From an uncultured Lysobacteraceae bacterium (GTDB lineage: Bacteria; Pseudomonadota; Gammaproteobacteria; Xanthomonadales; Xanthomonadaceae): a DNA stretch of 64,000 bases. The first letter of the stretch is position 1. Each line of letters starts with the position of its first letter. The position numbers were made by a program, and so were the translations under genes. Where the stretch lies: contig CAKZGB010000007.1 of NCBI GenBank assembly GCA_936911875.1, forward strand, positions 62,001 to 126,000, written 5' to 3'. Shown here piece by piece: positions 8,223 to 16,561 of the stretch. Under the pieces are notes generated by a model. That model was not told the origin of the DNA, made no database searches, and was given only the letters and a program-made list of their open reading frames with translations.

Positions 8223-11200
8223 GCCGCGTCCTCAATGCCGGACAGCAGTGCATCTGCCGCTTCGATCAGTTCCAGGTCAAACGTTTCGTACCAGATCCCG
8301 CCACGCGGTCCGGCCGCCTTCTCGCCAATGCCGCGCGCAAACACATAGATCGCACCGCCCAATTTCGTTTGCGGATCATAGGCCGCGCCCAACCGATCCC
8401 GCAGCATGCGATGCAATACCAAGGTGTAAAGGAATGCCTGCATCCAGTAGCCGCCGGGATTGCGCATCGCCAGCGTATCGATTCGGTCAGGACTGAAGTT
8501 AGCCGGATCACCACCCAATACATTGCTCTTGTAATCGAGCACGTAGTAACGGTCGTGGTGTTCAAACACCAAGTCAGCCGAGCCCTTTAGGAAACCCTGC
8601 ATATGACCTGACCCGATGAACTCCACTACACGTTGCCAGTCGTCAGCACGTCCAAGCTCACCGCCTTTGCGCAACGCATTGATGCGATCGGCAATTGATT
8701 TGCGGGCCGCCGCATCAGTGCGGATGCTCAAATGGAAATCCAATTCGCGACGAATTGCTCGCCCCGGCAAGTCACACAACGTCAGCGTGTCATCTGCAAG
8801 CAGTTGCACATTGGCAACCTGCCACAACCACGAAAGCATGGCCTCGCGGAACTGCGGCTCACTCATCGCCTCGAGCTGTCGCGGCGTCAGTCGGAACGAT
8901 TCGAACTCCATCGCCGCATCGAGTGAGCGCTGCATGCGTTCCTCACTGGGTTGCGGCAGCGCCAACTCCAGTGCCTTGTGCAACAGATTGCCGATCTGCT
9001 CACCGCGAATCGCCCACAGTCCGTCGCGACGATCCACCGCAGGCTCAATCTCAACACCGGCGTCGCTTCCGTCGTGATCGGCAGCGGCTTCGTCGGCTGC
9101 AGGACGATTCTCGAGCTCGCTGTCCAGCCGCTCAGTCCGATGCTTCACGCGCTTATTCAGTCCGCTAAAGCTGTGCGCGCGAATCAACCGACTATTGATA
9201 TCTGTAATCTCCACAGCACGATTGGAGTCTGCACTCTCTGCACTGTCCGACTCCACCGGCGGCAACACGTATGAATGCGAGCGACGCTGCGGCAACTCGT
9301 CATGTACTTCAACCGATGCGCTCGAAGTCATTGCAAAATGTCCCATCCGCGTATGCAACGCACCGCCCTTAGGGGCCCCTTCACCAAAGCCTGCAAACAT
9401 GTGACATTCAACCGACGCTCGTGTCATGGCCACATACAGCAATCGGTAGTCTTCTTCCAACCTGGACTGTTTGAATGCGTTCTTCTCCTCCACACCGAAG
9501 GCAGGACGGTAGGTGAACGTACCCGGGATTCGAACTAGCGGCGTCTCCTTACCTTTCGAGAGATCAGAGTCCCATGCTGAGGGCAGCAATACATAGGGAA
9601 ACTCCAGGCCCTTGCTGGCGTGAATCGTCATGATCCGCACCTTGCCACCTTCAGACTCCATTCGACGGCTACGGCTTCTGTCATCGGGATTGTCATTTTC
9701 ATGACGCTGCCTCTGCATCCAACCGATCAGGGACTCTAACGCCGCACCTTGTGCCAGCTGCACCTGTAGCAGCTCGGCCAAATGCAGTAAGTCGGTATGC
9801 AACCGATCAAAGTCAGCGCGCGCAGACAGACGTTCCTGATTCGACGCGAGAAACGCCTCAACCATTCCGATGACACCGCGCTCGTGCAATACAGAATTCC
9901 AGTATGCTGCCTGCGCCAGCAACGCATCCTGTTGGGCATCGCTCATTTGCTTAATCGAGTGCGCGTTCTCTCCATAGAGTCGCGACAGCAGTAACGCTCG
10001 CAACCTTTGCGGGTTCGACGGATAGATGGCCGATGCGAGCAATAGCTGCAGCTCGGTAGTCCATGAAGATTCAAAGACCGACTTGCCCTTACCGATGACG
10101 CTGGCGATCCCTACCTTACTCAGAGCCTTCTGCAGCCGGACCGCCTCGGCGTTTTTGTAGACCAGAATGGCGATATCGTTTGGAGAAATCGGCTTGCCTT
10201 CTTCGGTGCTGCGCGACTCCAGTAATTCCTTCACAAGCCTGGCGCAAATCTTGGCAGTGTGCGCACGAGTCTCTCCGACCTTCGCCCCTTTCGCGATCCC
10301 AATCTTGTAGATGTGCAGCGCGGGACGACCGATCGGGGAATGCATTCGCGGGTCATCAATCGGCTCAAAGGTGAAAGGCGCACCGCTACCAAATCCCGCA
10401 TTGTCTCCTGCATGAAATTCATTCAGCGCCCGGATGTATTCGGGCACCGAACGGTAGTTATGCGTGAGCAATAGGCGGTTGTCCTTAGCTTTGGAAACCG
10501 CATCGGAATACACCTCGATGTCGCTGCCACGGAAACGGTAGATCGACTGCTTGGGGTCACCGACCATTCCAAGAACACCGCGTTCGTTCCCATCCGCATC
10601 GCGATAGATGCGATCGAGAATCTCGTACTGCACGGCATCGGTGTCCTGGAACTCATCAATCAGCGCCACCGGCCAGCGTGCAAACAGACGATCAGCCAGC
10701 TCTGCAGAGCTTGGACCGTCACTCTGCAAAGCCTTGTGCACTCCAAGCAGAAGATCGTCGTAGGTCTGTACCCGTAGGGACTCTTTGAGAGTATCCATGT
10801 GCGCACTCAACTGCTCGATCAGCCGAGACACGACAGCCGCAGAGTTGGCTTCGCCAATTTTTCCGAGAACAGAGAACGCATCAAAACGCTCTGTATTCGG
10901 AATGGATCCCTCTTTCTTATGTTTAGCTTTACTCAGAAGATCTAGCGGCCCTGCAATGAGTGCGGCTTTATCGGACTTCGGGAAAGTCCACGGCGTTCCC
11001 TCACTGTAACCCTCAAGACCTTGCCGAACACCCTCGATAATTGGAGGTCCCGGAGTTTTATTAAATGTCAGGCGGTCGTCATTCAGCAGTTCACTTACCG
11101 TCTCCGCCATCGCAATGATCGCACCCCGATCGTGCCGCTCCGATTCCTGAACATAATCCTCAGGCACTGAGTATTCGCGTTTGGGTTGCAGAAAGGGCTT

Positions 11201-11812
11201 CAGCCACTGCATCAGATCCTCACGTTTCAGGATCTTTTCGTCCTTCAGCCACTTCGAAACGCCCGCATCGTTCTGAAGCTCACGCCATAGCACATTCATG
11301 GCGCGGTCCTGCAGCTCTCCGGATTCCACCAGCTGTCGCGGCAAAAAATCCTGGCCTGTCAGCAGCGGCTCTTCACCGAGAACGTCTGCGCATAGCGCGT
11401 GCAGCGTAGAAATCGGTGCGGCGTCCATCTCCAGCCAGCAACGGCGCAGGTGGTTGATATCTGCACTACGCAAGCTCGCATTTATGGCCCATCGCGCATC
11501 CAGCCACTCGTGCATGGAATCCGGTCTGGTAGCGGCGTGATGATCAGCGTACTGCAGGGCATCGTCGACGCGCTGACGGACACGCTGACGCAACTCCTCG
11601 GCCGCGGCTACGGTAAACGTAGAGAGCAGCAATTCTTTTGGCATGCGGCGCAGCGGCTGTGACTCGACATCGCCAGCTGACACATCACCAAGTAGAAATC
11701 GCAAATACAGAACCGCAATCGTAAACGTCTTGCCCGTGCCTGCACTGGCCTCAATGAGCACACGTCGAGGTGCCGAGAGATTCAGTTCCTGCCAACCGTG
11801 GACCGTGCTCAT
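8219..11812 (-). CDS. recB: RecBCD exonuclease V, RecB helicase-nuclease subunit
   Basis: A 1197-residue UvrD-type helicase joined to a nuclease domain; with RecC and RecD it processes double-strand ends and loads RecA. Walker A is EASAGTGKTF at 21-30, motif II is LIDEFQDTD and motif VI is LLYVAMTRA. The nuclease centre is intact: D1080 in GSADLVF, D1093 and K1095 in YVLDYKSN. Start and stop codons overlap those of recC and recD by 4 bases each. The length is normal for the family. The Chi sequence recognised cannot be told from the sequence alone. Confidence 0.97.
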   Translation of the reverse strand: MSTVHGWQELNLSAPRRVLIEASAGTGKTFTIAVLYLRFLLGDVSAGDVESQPLRRMPKELLLSTFTVAAAEELRQRVRQRVDDALQYADHHAATRPDSMHEWLDARWAINASLRSADINHLRRCWLEMDAAPISTLHALCADVLGEEPLLTGQDFLPRQLVESGELQDRAMNVLWRELQNDAGVSKWLKDEKILKREDLMQWLKPFLQPKREYSVPEDYVQESERHDRGAIIAMAETVSELLNDDRLTFNKTPGPPIIEGVRQGLEGYSEGTPWTFPKSDKAALIAGPLDLLSKAKHKKEGSIPNTERFDAFSVLGKIGEANSAAVVSRLIEQLSAHMDTLKESLRVQTYDDLLLGVHKALQSDGPSSAELADRLFARWPVALIDEFQDTDAVQYEILDRIYRDADGNERGVLGMVGDPKQSIYRFRGSDIEVYSDAVSKAKDNRLLLTHNYRSVPEYIRALNEFHAGDNAGFGSGAPFTFEPIDDPRMHSPIGRPALHIYKIGIAKGAKVGETRAHTAKICARLVKELLESRSTEEGKPISPNDIAILVYKNAEAVRLQKALSKVGIASVIGKGKSVFESSWTTELQLLLASAIYPSNPQRLRALLLSRLYGENAHSIKQMSDAQQDALLAQAAYWNSVLHERGVIGMVEAFLASNQERLSARADFDRLHTDLLHLAELLQVQLAQGAALESLIGWMQRQRHENDNPDDRSRSRRMESEGGKVRIMTIHASKGLEFPYVLLPSAWDSDLSKGKETPLVRIPGTFTYRPAFGVEEKNAFKQSRLEEDYRLLYVAMTRASVECHMFAGFGEGAPKGGALHTRMGHFAMTSSASVEVHDELPQRRSHSYVLPPVESDSAESADSNRAVEITDINSRLIRAHSFSGLNKRVKHRTERLDSELENRPAADEAAADHDGSDAGVEIEPAVDRRDGLWAIRGEQIGNLLHKALELALPQPSEERMQRSLDAAMEFESFRLTPRQLEAMSEPQFREAMLSWLWQVANVQLLADDTLTLCDLPGRAIRRELDFHLSIRTDAAARKSIADRINALRKGGELGRADDWQRVVEFIGSGHMQGFLKGSADLVFEHHDRYYVLDYKSNVLGGDPANFSPDRIDTLAMRNPGGYWMQAFLYTLVLHRMLRDRLGAAYDPQTKLGGAIYVFARGIGEKAAGPRGGIWYETFDLELIEAADALLSGIEDAA

Positions 11813-14800
11813 TCGAACGCCTCACGAAATTGCAGAATTCTCAACAGCGCCTCAGCATCGCCTTTGATTTGCGTTACCAGATCTTCATTGTCTTCATCGG
11901 CATCGCCAAACAAGCCATCGGCGTCGGCCAATTGGCTGTAGATGCTGTATGCAGACTCGGGTGTACGGTTGAAGCTGTCATTCCAGGCGCTGGCCGCACT
12001 CGCATAAACGGCAGCCATTGATGTCCTGGGGGCGTAGAACCGTGGCTCTTCTATATTGGCCTGAAAGAAGGCCAAAAGCAGACGGAGCTGCATTCGCAAC
12101 GCGTCCGACATTTGCCGACGCCCGCTATCGTCAGACTGATGGAAGCGGTCACACCAGTCTTTCCAGTCTGCATATAACTCATGCACCTTGCCATCGGTGA
12201 CGAGCATCGGCCGAACCTGCCGTGAAGCCGGACTGTTCAATCGGGCCAACGCCCAGTCAATAAATGCCGGAATCAGATCGCCGAAATGCATGCCAAGACC
12301 TTTTAAGTCCCCGGAGTCGGCTTTACGAACCGCGCAAGTTACGAGCCAATCCGACTGCTCGCCGCGCAGCAGACCGGTAATCCGACCGCGTACCTTAAAC
12401 GGTTCGATTTCCACCTCGACCGGCACAGCAGGAATGGCAGTCATAGGCTTCTGGAAGTCAGAATTGACCTCGCTCATCGCTTCAACTGCGGCACGTGCGC
12501 TCGCCAAAGCATCAGCCCATGCAATATCGCCCGCCCTACCCGGCGGCAGTTTGCCGGAACCCGTCAACCATTCGGGAGCATGATCGTACTCAAGCGTCTG
12601 ACCGAGCAACAGCGCCCGCACCACAAATTGAGGCATACGGTCGAGATGCGAAAACTGCGCATCCAAAGGCTCTACATCGGTCTCGGACTGACTCGAAACC
12701 CGGTCCGCAAACGCATCGGCACCGAGCCTTGCCACCGTCTCAAACGGCGACTTGTAATAGCGACGGACATCATCAGGGCGAATGATGCCACTCGATTCTG
12801 CCAGTCCGCGGGCAACCACTTGCTGAAACGACTCGGAGGCGGTGTCCTCGACGAACTCTTCGGTACGTGCCCGCGCTGACATCACTCCACGAGCATGCAC
12901 CGGATGTTCAAAGAACCACGGCGCATCTTTTGTTCCGCCCATGGTATTGATCAGATCCTGCAGTGGCAGCGCCGCATTGCGGACCGAGCCGTCGCGATCG
13001 CTACGCCCCTGATAACTCAGGTGCAACTGCTTGCGCGCCGCCATCACCGCCTCAAGAAACGCATAACGGTCATCGACTGCATAAGGACGATCGCCAATGC
13101 GCGGATAGCGGCGCATCAGATCGAGCCCCTGATCACTCGCCTGACGCGGGAAGTCCTTGTCGTTGAGACCCAGCACCGCAATGAATGCATGCGGCAAACC
13201 GCGGCGACTGGCGAGATCGGCAAACGTCATGCCGCCGAACAAGGGCTGCAACTGTTCATCGACACTCTCAAGATGCTGCTGCATCCAGACACGGGCCAAC
13301 GCAAACGGCACCGGCTCCGGCAAATGCGTGGCGGCAGCCTTCATCTGTCCTAACAGCGGCGCCCAGCGCAACACGGAATCATACGAATCCACTGCAGCGG
13401 GCACCGAGACGACTTTAGTGACAATGCTTTCGAGCAGATCGATCCACTCTGACAGCGGCCGCTCGCGTTGCGACTCGTCGCGCGCCTTACGCAACTCATC
13501 GACGATTTGCTGGAGCGTACCAATCCAATCCTTAGGATCGGCACGCGTCTCGGCAATCGGGACAAAGTTGCGGTCACCAAAACTCCAGCACGGCCGCTGA
13601 TGCGGATCGGGATGCGTCTCACCAATAAGGTATTGCGCGATGAGGCGATCAAGGCCCCACTGCAGATGATGCGTCGGCGAACCCGGATCTTTGGAATCGA
13701 TACCCCAGGCCACGCCGAGCGCGTTCAAGGTGTCGGCAATATCCTCGACCTGTTGTGGATTCAGATCGAACTTGGCCTGCACAGTCTCGGACTCGAGCAG
13801 CTGCAGAAATTGCGACAGACCGGTTGGCGAGCCGAGCAAATCGAGCAAACGTCCGACAGCAACAAAGAACGGATGCGTGGATGCCAATGCAACATCGGCA
13901 ATCTGATACGGCAATTGCTGACGGCCAACCGTCGCGGCCGGGCCAAAAATTGCGGGTAAATACGGCGCATAAGTCGCCATGCGCGGCGCCATGATCAGCA
14001 CATCGGACGGCTTTAAAGTCGGATCCTTTGCGAAGGCATCCCAAAGCGCATCACGCAACACCTCGAGTTCACGCAATGCGGTGACGGCACTATGCACACG
14101 CAATGACGCATCACTGCGATCTGCAGAACATTGGAGCGCGTCAATTTCATTGGCGCGAATGCTGTACTGCACGGCATGCAGTCGGCTCGCAGATTCGAGT
14201 TCAATTTCCTGATTCCGCTCTCTCCCGAGCGAATTCAAGGCGAGATTCTCGAGTTGCATAAAGAAGTGCTGACCGAGCCGACTCCACGACCGCAACAGCG
14301 GATGCACATCGGCCTGGAGCTCATCTTCCAAGAGTTTGACTTGCTCGTAGTCGTCCGTCTGCAAGGCCTCACGCCGACTGCGATACAGATCCGAAATGCC
14401 GGTCCAATGCACATCGGCCGGATCGGGCAGATAGAAAAACACCGGTCGATGCTTGGCAATGGCCGACCACACCGCGAGCTCCACCTGCGGCATGTGCGTA
14501 AACCCGAACACATGCACGGGCGCCGTATCGGATTCATCGACCAGCGCCGGCATGGCAGTGCGATCGAGTTGCAACGCCTGTTGCTGCAGGAAGGCACCAC
14601 GATGCAACCCGTCCGCCGCCGCCAACCGACGCCACAACTCGGGCACGAACGAAGGCGTGACGGGCACGCCGGCAATCTGCGGCGACGAAGTGCGTTGCCA
14701 GTCACTCAACCAGTCGGGCCGATAGATCATGTACTCGGCATAGAGCTGCGCTAAGCGTTGCGCGAGACCCCAACGCCGAACGGCGCGACCGGCGACACTG

Positions 14801-15192
14801 GTCTCAGTGCCGAGATACGCGTCGAGCTGCGGATCGCCCATGTGACCCAGCTCGGAATAAATGCGAAACGGCAGGGCCGCAGACTCATACGACTCCATGC
14901 CCTGTGCGGCAGTGCCGAGCACTCGGCGCCCGAGTTTCTTGAAATAGGCCGACGGCAGCAGCGTCTGCAAATCGGCAACGACACCGCGCTGCCCCTGACG
15001 TTGCCGAGTGCGTGCGAGCTCGAGCGGCAACCAACGGCGCAAACCCGCATTGGCCACTACCACGATGCTGGGCACCAGCAAGGCGGTTTCATGGGCCGGA
15101 TTGGATTTGATCGTGCGGTCGAGATCTGCAACGAGCCGCTCTACGCGACTGTCACGAAACTCATATAGACCCGGACCCGGCACCGACGACAT
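11809..15192 (-). CDS. recC: RecBCD exonuclease V, RecC subunit
   Basis: A 1127-residue scaffold and Chi-recognition subunit that has the helicase fold without ATPase activity. The N-terminal LLVPSIVVVANAGLRRWLPLELA, the segment VHVFGFTHMPQVELAVW, and VLIMAPRMATYAPYLPAIFG are typical RecC landmarks, as are GVTFADLA-like (GGMTFADLASRRGLPHAFIAVLG) and the FPRQ segment. It is first in the operon, and its upstream region holds a long inverted repeat (copy 2). No other gene lies between it and oleA upstream. Confidence 0.95.
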   Translation of the reverse strand: MSSVPGPGLYEFRDSRVERLVADLDRTIKSNPAHETALLVPSIVVVANAGLRRWLPLELARTRQRQGQRGVVADLQTLLPSAYFKKLGRRVLGTAAQGMESYESAALPFRIYSELGHMGDPQLDAYLGTETSVAGRAVRRWGLAQRLAQLYAEYMIYRPDWLSDWQRTSSPQIAGVPVTPSFVPELWRRLAAADGLHRGAFLQQQALQLDRTAMPALVDESDTAPVHVFGFTHMPQVELAVWSAIAKHRPVFFYLPDPADVHWTGISDLYRSRREALQTDDYEQVKLLEDELQADVHPLLRSWSRLGQHFFMQLENLALNSLGRERNQEIELESASRLHAVQYSIRANEIDALQCSADRSDASLRVHSAVTALRELEVLRDALWDAFAKDPTLKPSDVLIMAPRMATYAPYLPAIFGPAATVGRQQLPYQIADVALASTHPFFVAVGRLLDLLGSPTGLSQFLQLLESETVQAKFDLNPQQVEDIADTLNALGVAWGIDSKDPGSPTHHLQWGLDRLIAQYLIGETHPDPHQRPCWSFGDRNFVPIAETRADPKDWIGTLQQIVDELRKARDESQRERPLSEWIDLLESIVTKVVSVPAAVDSYDSVLRWAPLLGQMKAAATHLPEPVPFALARVWMQQHLESVDEQLQPLFGGMTFADLASRRGLPHAFIAVLGLNDKDFPRQASDQGLDLMRRYPRIGDRPYAVDDRYAFLEAVMAARKQLHLSYQGRSDRDGSVRNAALPLQDLINTMGGTKDAPWFFEHPVHARGVMSARARTEEFVEDTASESFQQVVARGLAESSGIIRPDDVRRYYKSPFETVARLGADAFADRVSSQSETDVEPLDAQFSHLDRMPQFVVRALLLGQTLEYDHAPEWLTGSGKLPPGRAGDIAWADALASARAAVEAMSEVNSDFQKPMTAIPAVPVEVEIEPFKVRGRITGLLRGEQSDWLVTCAVRKADSGDLKGLGMHFGDLIPAFIDWALARLNSPASRQVRPMLVTDGKVHELYADWKDWCDRFHQSDDSGRRQMSDALRMQLRLLLAFFQANIEEPRFYAPRTSMAAVYASAASAWNDSFNRTPESAYSIYSQLADADGLFGDADEDNEDLVTQIKGDAEALLRILQFREAFE

Positions 15193-15249
15193 GCAACCCC
15201 TAAAGAGAAACGACCTGATTCCTATAGATTAGGCCAAGCCGTGATGGGG

Positions 15250-15440
15250 CGGTAAATGGTGAATGGGAAATGGTAATTGGTAATTGGTGAATGGGAAATG
15301 GTAATTGGTGAGAGCAAGAGCAAAGGCAAAGGCAGGAGCGACGAGCAGCGGATTCGACCGGCGCCGGCCTAACTACTATTTACCAATTCCCAATTTCCAA
15401 TTACCAACTACCAACTCCCAATTTCCAATTACCAATATCC
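15250..15440. repeat. Inverted-repeat element, copy 2 of 3
   Basis: The left arm (15250-15311) holds a perfect 25-base direct repeat at 15257-15281 and 15285-15309, with a period of 28 bases; its units read like GGGAAATGGTAATTGG. The centre (15311-15346) is GCAAAG/GAGCAA-like hexamers, then a perfect palindrome CCGGCGCCGG at 15358-15367. The right arm (15371-15440) again has two units with a 28-base period, in the complementary orientation (CCCAATTTCCAATTACC). The element ends 3 bases from the oleA stop codon and fills nearly the whole gap before recC. The rest of this gap, 15193-15249, shows no clear feature besides recC leader sequence. Confidence 0.8.
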
Positions 15441-15443
15441 GCT

Positions 15444-16460
15444 TTACCAGACGACTTCGGCCATCGAGCAGTTGAGACCCGAGCCGATACCCATCAGAGC
15501 CACGCGATCGCCCTTCTTGAGCTTGCCGGCCTCACGCAGTTTGCTCAGTACGATTGGCACCGAAGCTGGACCGATATTGCCGTGCTCGTGGAAAATCGTC
15601 ATGACTTTGCGCGGATCGACACCCAGCGCTGCCGTGAACGACTTGGTGTGAACTTGCGACACCTGGTGCACGACGAACTGGTCGAGCTCTTCGGCGACCC
15701 AGCCCATGGCTTGGCGTGCAGCGGCAAAGGTCTTTTCGGCGAGTTTGATGCCTTCGATCAGCAACATGCGCGTGTCGGTGACCATACGATCGAGATTACC
15801 GCGGCACAGCTTGTTCCACTCCGTGGCGGCACGCGTCACGCCACCGCGATAGCGCGGCGCACCCGGCACCAGTTCGGCGCGGGCCATGACCATTGCTGCA
15901 GCACCCGAACCCAACGTCAGCGTGGCGAGTTCGTTGCGGAAGTCGTCTTCCGTCGTGCCCTCGGCATTGAGACGGTTGATGGTGTTCTCGTAAGCCAGGT
16001 CAGCGGTTTCGCCATCGACAATCAGGGCGTACTCGATTTCACCGCGCTCAATCATGCGCGCCGCAATGTCCATGCCATTGATGAAGGCCAGACAGGCATT
16101 GGCAACGTCAAAGTTCTGACAGGTATCGCTCAGACCCAAGTTGCCGCTGACGATCGAGGCCGTGGACGGCTCGAGATAATCACGCGAGACCGAGGTATTG
16201 ATCAGCACGCCAATGCGCGACGGATCGACACCGGCATCGGCCAGGGCTTTGACACCGGCCAGAGTGGCGGCATCGGAGGCTTGCATCGGGCCATCCCACA
16301 GGCGGCGGGCCTTGATACCGGCAATGTCACCCAGCACGTCGACCTTGATACCCAGTCGGTCCATGGTGGGACGCAGGCGGGCATTGATCTCGTCGGAACT
16401 CAGGCTCTTGGGCGCATCGATATGGGCCAGGCCGGCGATGGCAACGTGTTGAAACAGCAT
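15444..16460 (-). CDS. oleA: OleA-type thiolase (acyl-CoA head-to-head condensation)
   Basis: A 338-residue thiolase-fold enzyme. It closely resembles Xanthomonas OleA, which joins two long-chain acyl-CoAs into a beta-keto acid, the first step of long-chain olefin synthesis. The catalytic set is complete: C123 in VANACLAFING, E97 in RDYLEPST, H265 in QFVVHQVS and N295 in EHGNIGPAS. The C-terminus GIGSGLNCSMAEVVW is typical. FabH (3-oxoacyl-ACP synthase III) is the main alternative, but SRDYLEPSTASIV and the long matching blocks favour OleA. oleB, oleC and oleD, which normally follow, are missing; the next sequence is repeat copy 2 and then recC. Confidence 0.88.
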   Translation of the reverse strand: MLFQHVAIAGLAHIDAPKSLSSDEINARLRPTMDRLGIKVDVLGDIAGIKARRLWDGPMQASDAATLAGVKALADAGVDPSRIGVLINTSVSRDYLEPSTASIVSGNLGLSDTCQNFDVANACLAFINGMDIAARMIERGEIEYALIVDGETADLAYENTINRLNAEGTTEDDFRNELATLTLGSGAAAMVMARAELVPGAPRYRGGVTRAATEWNKLCRGNLDRMVTDTRMLLIEGIKLAEKTFAAARQAMGWVAEELDQFVVHQVSQVHTKSFTAALGVDPRKVMTIFHEHGNIGPASVPIVLSKLREAGKLKKGDRVALMGIGSGLNCSMAEVVW

Positions 16461-16561
16461 GGGCAGATCTCGGTAAGTAGACAGCTATTTTATCGGATAT
16501 GCGGTCACTTTCCGAGAAAATCAAGGCGAGACGGCTGTCCGTCCCGCCTTGAGCGCAGGGC

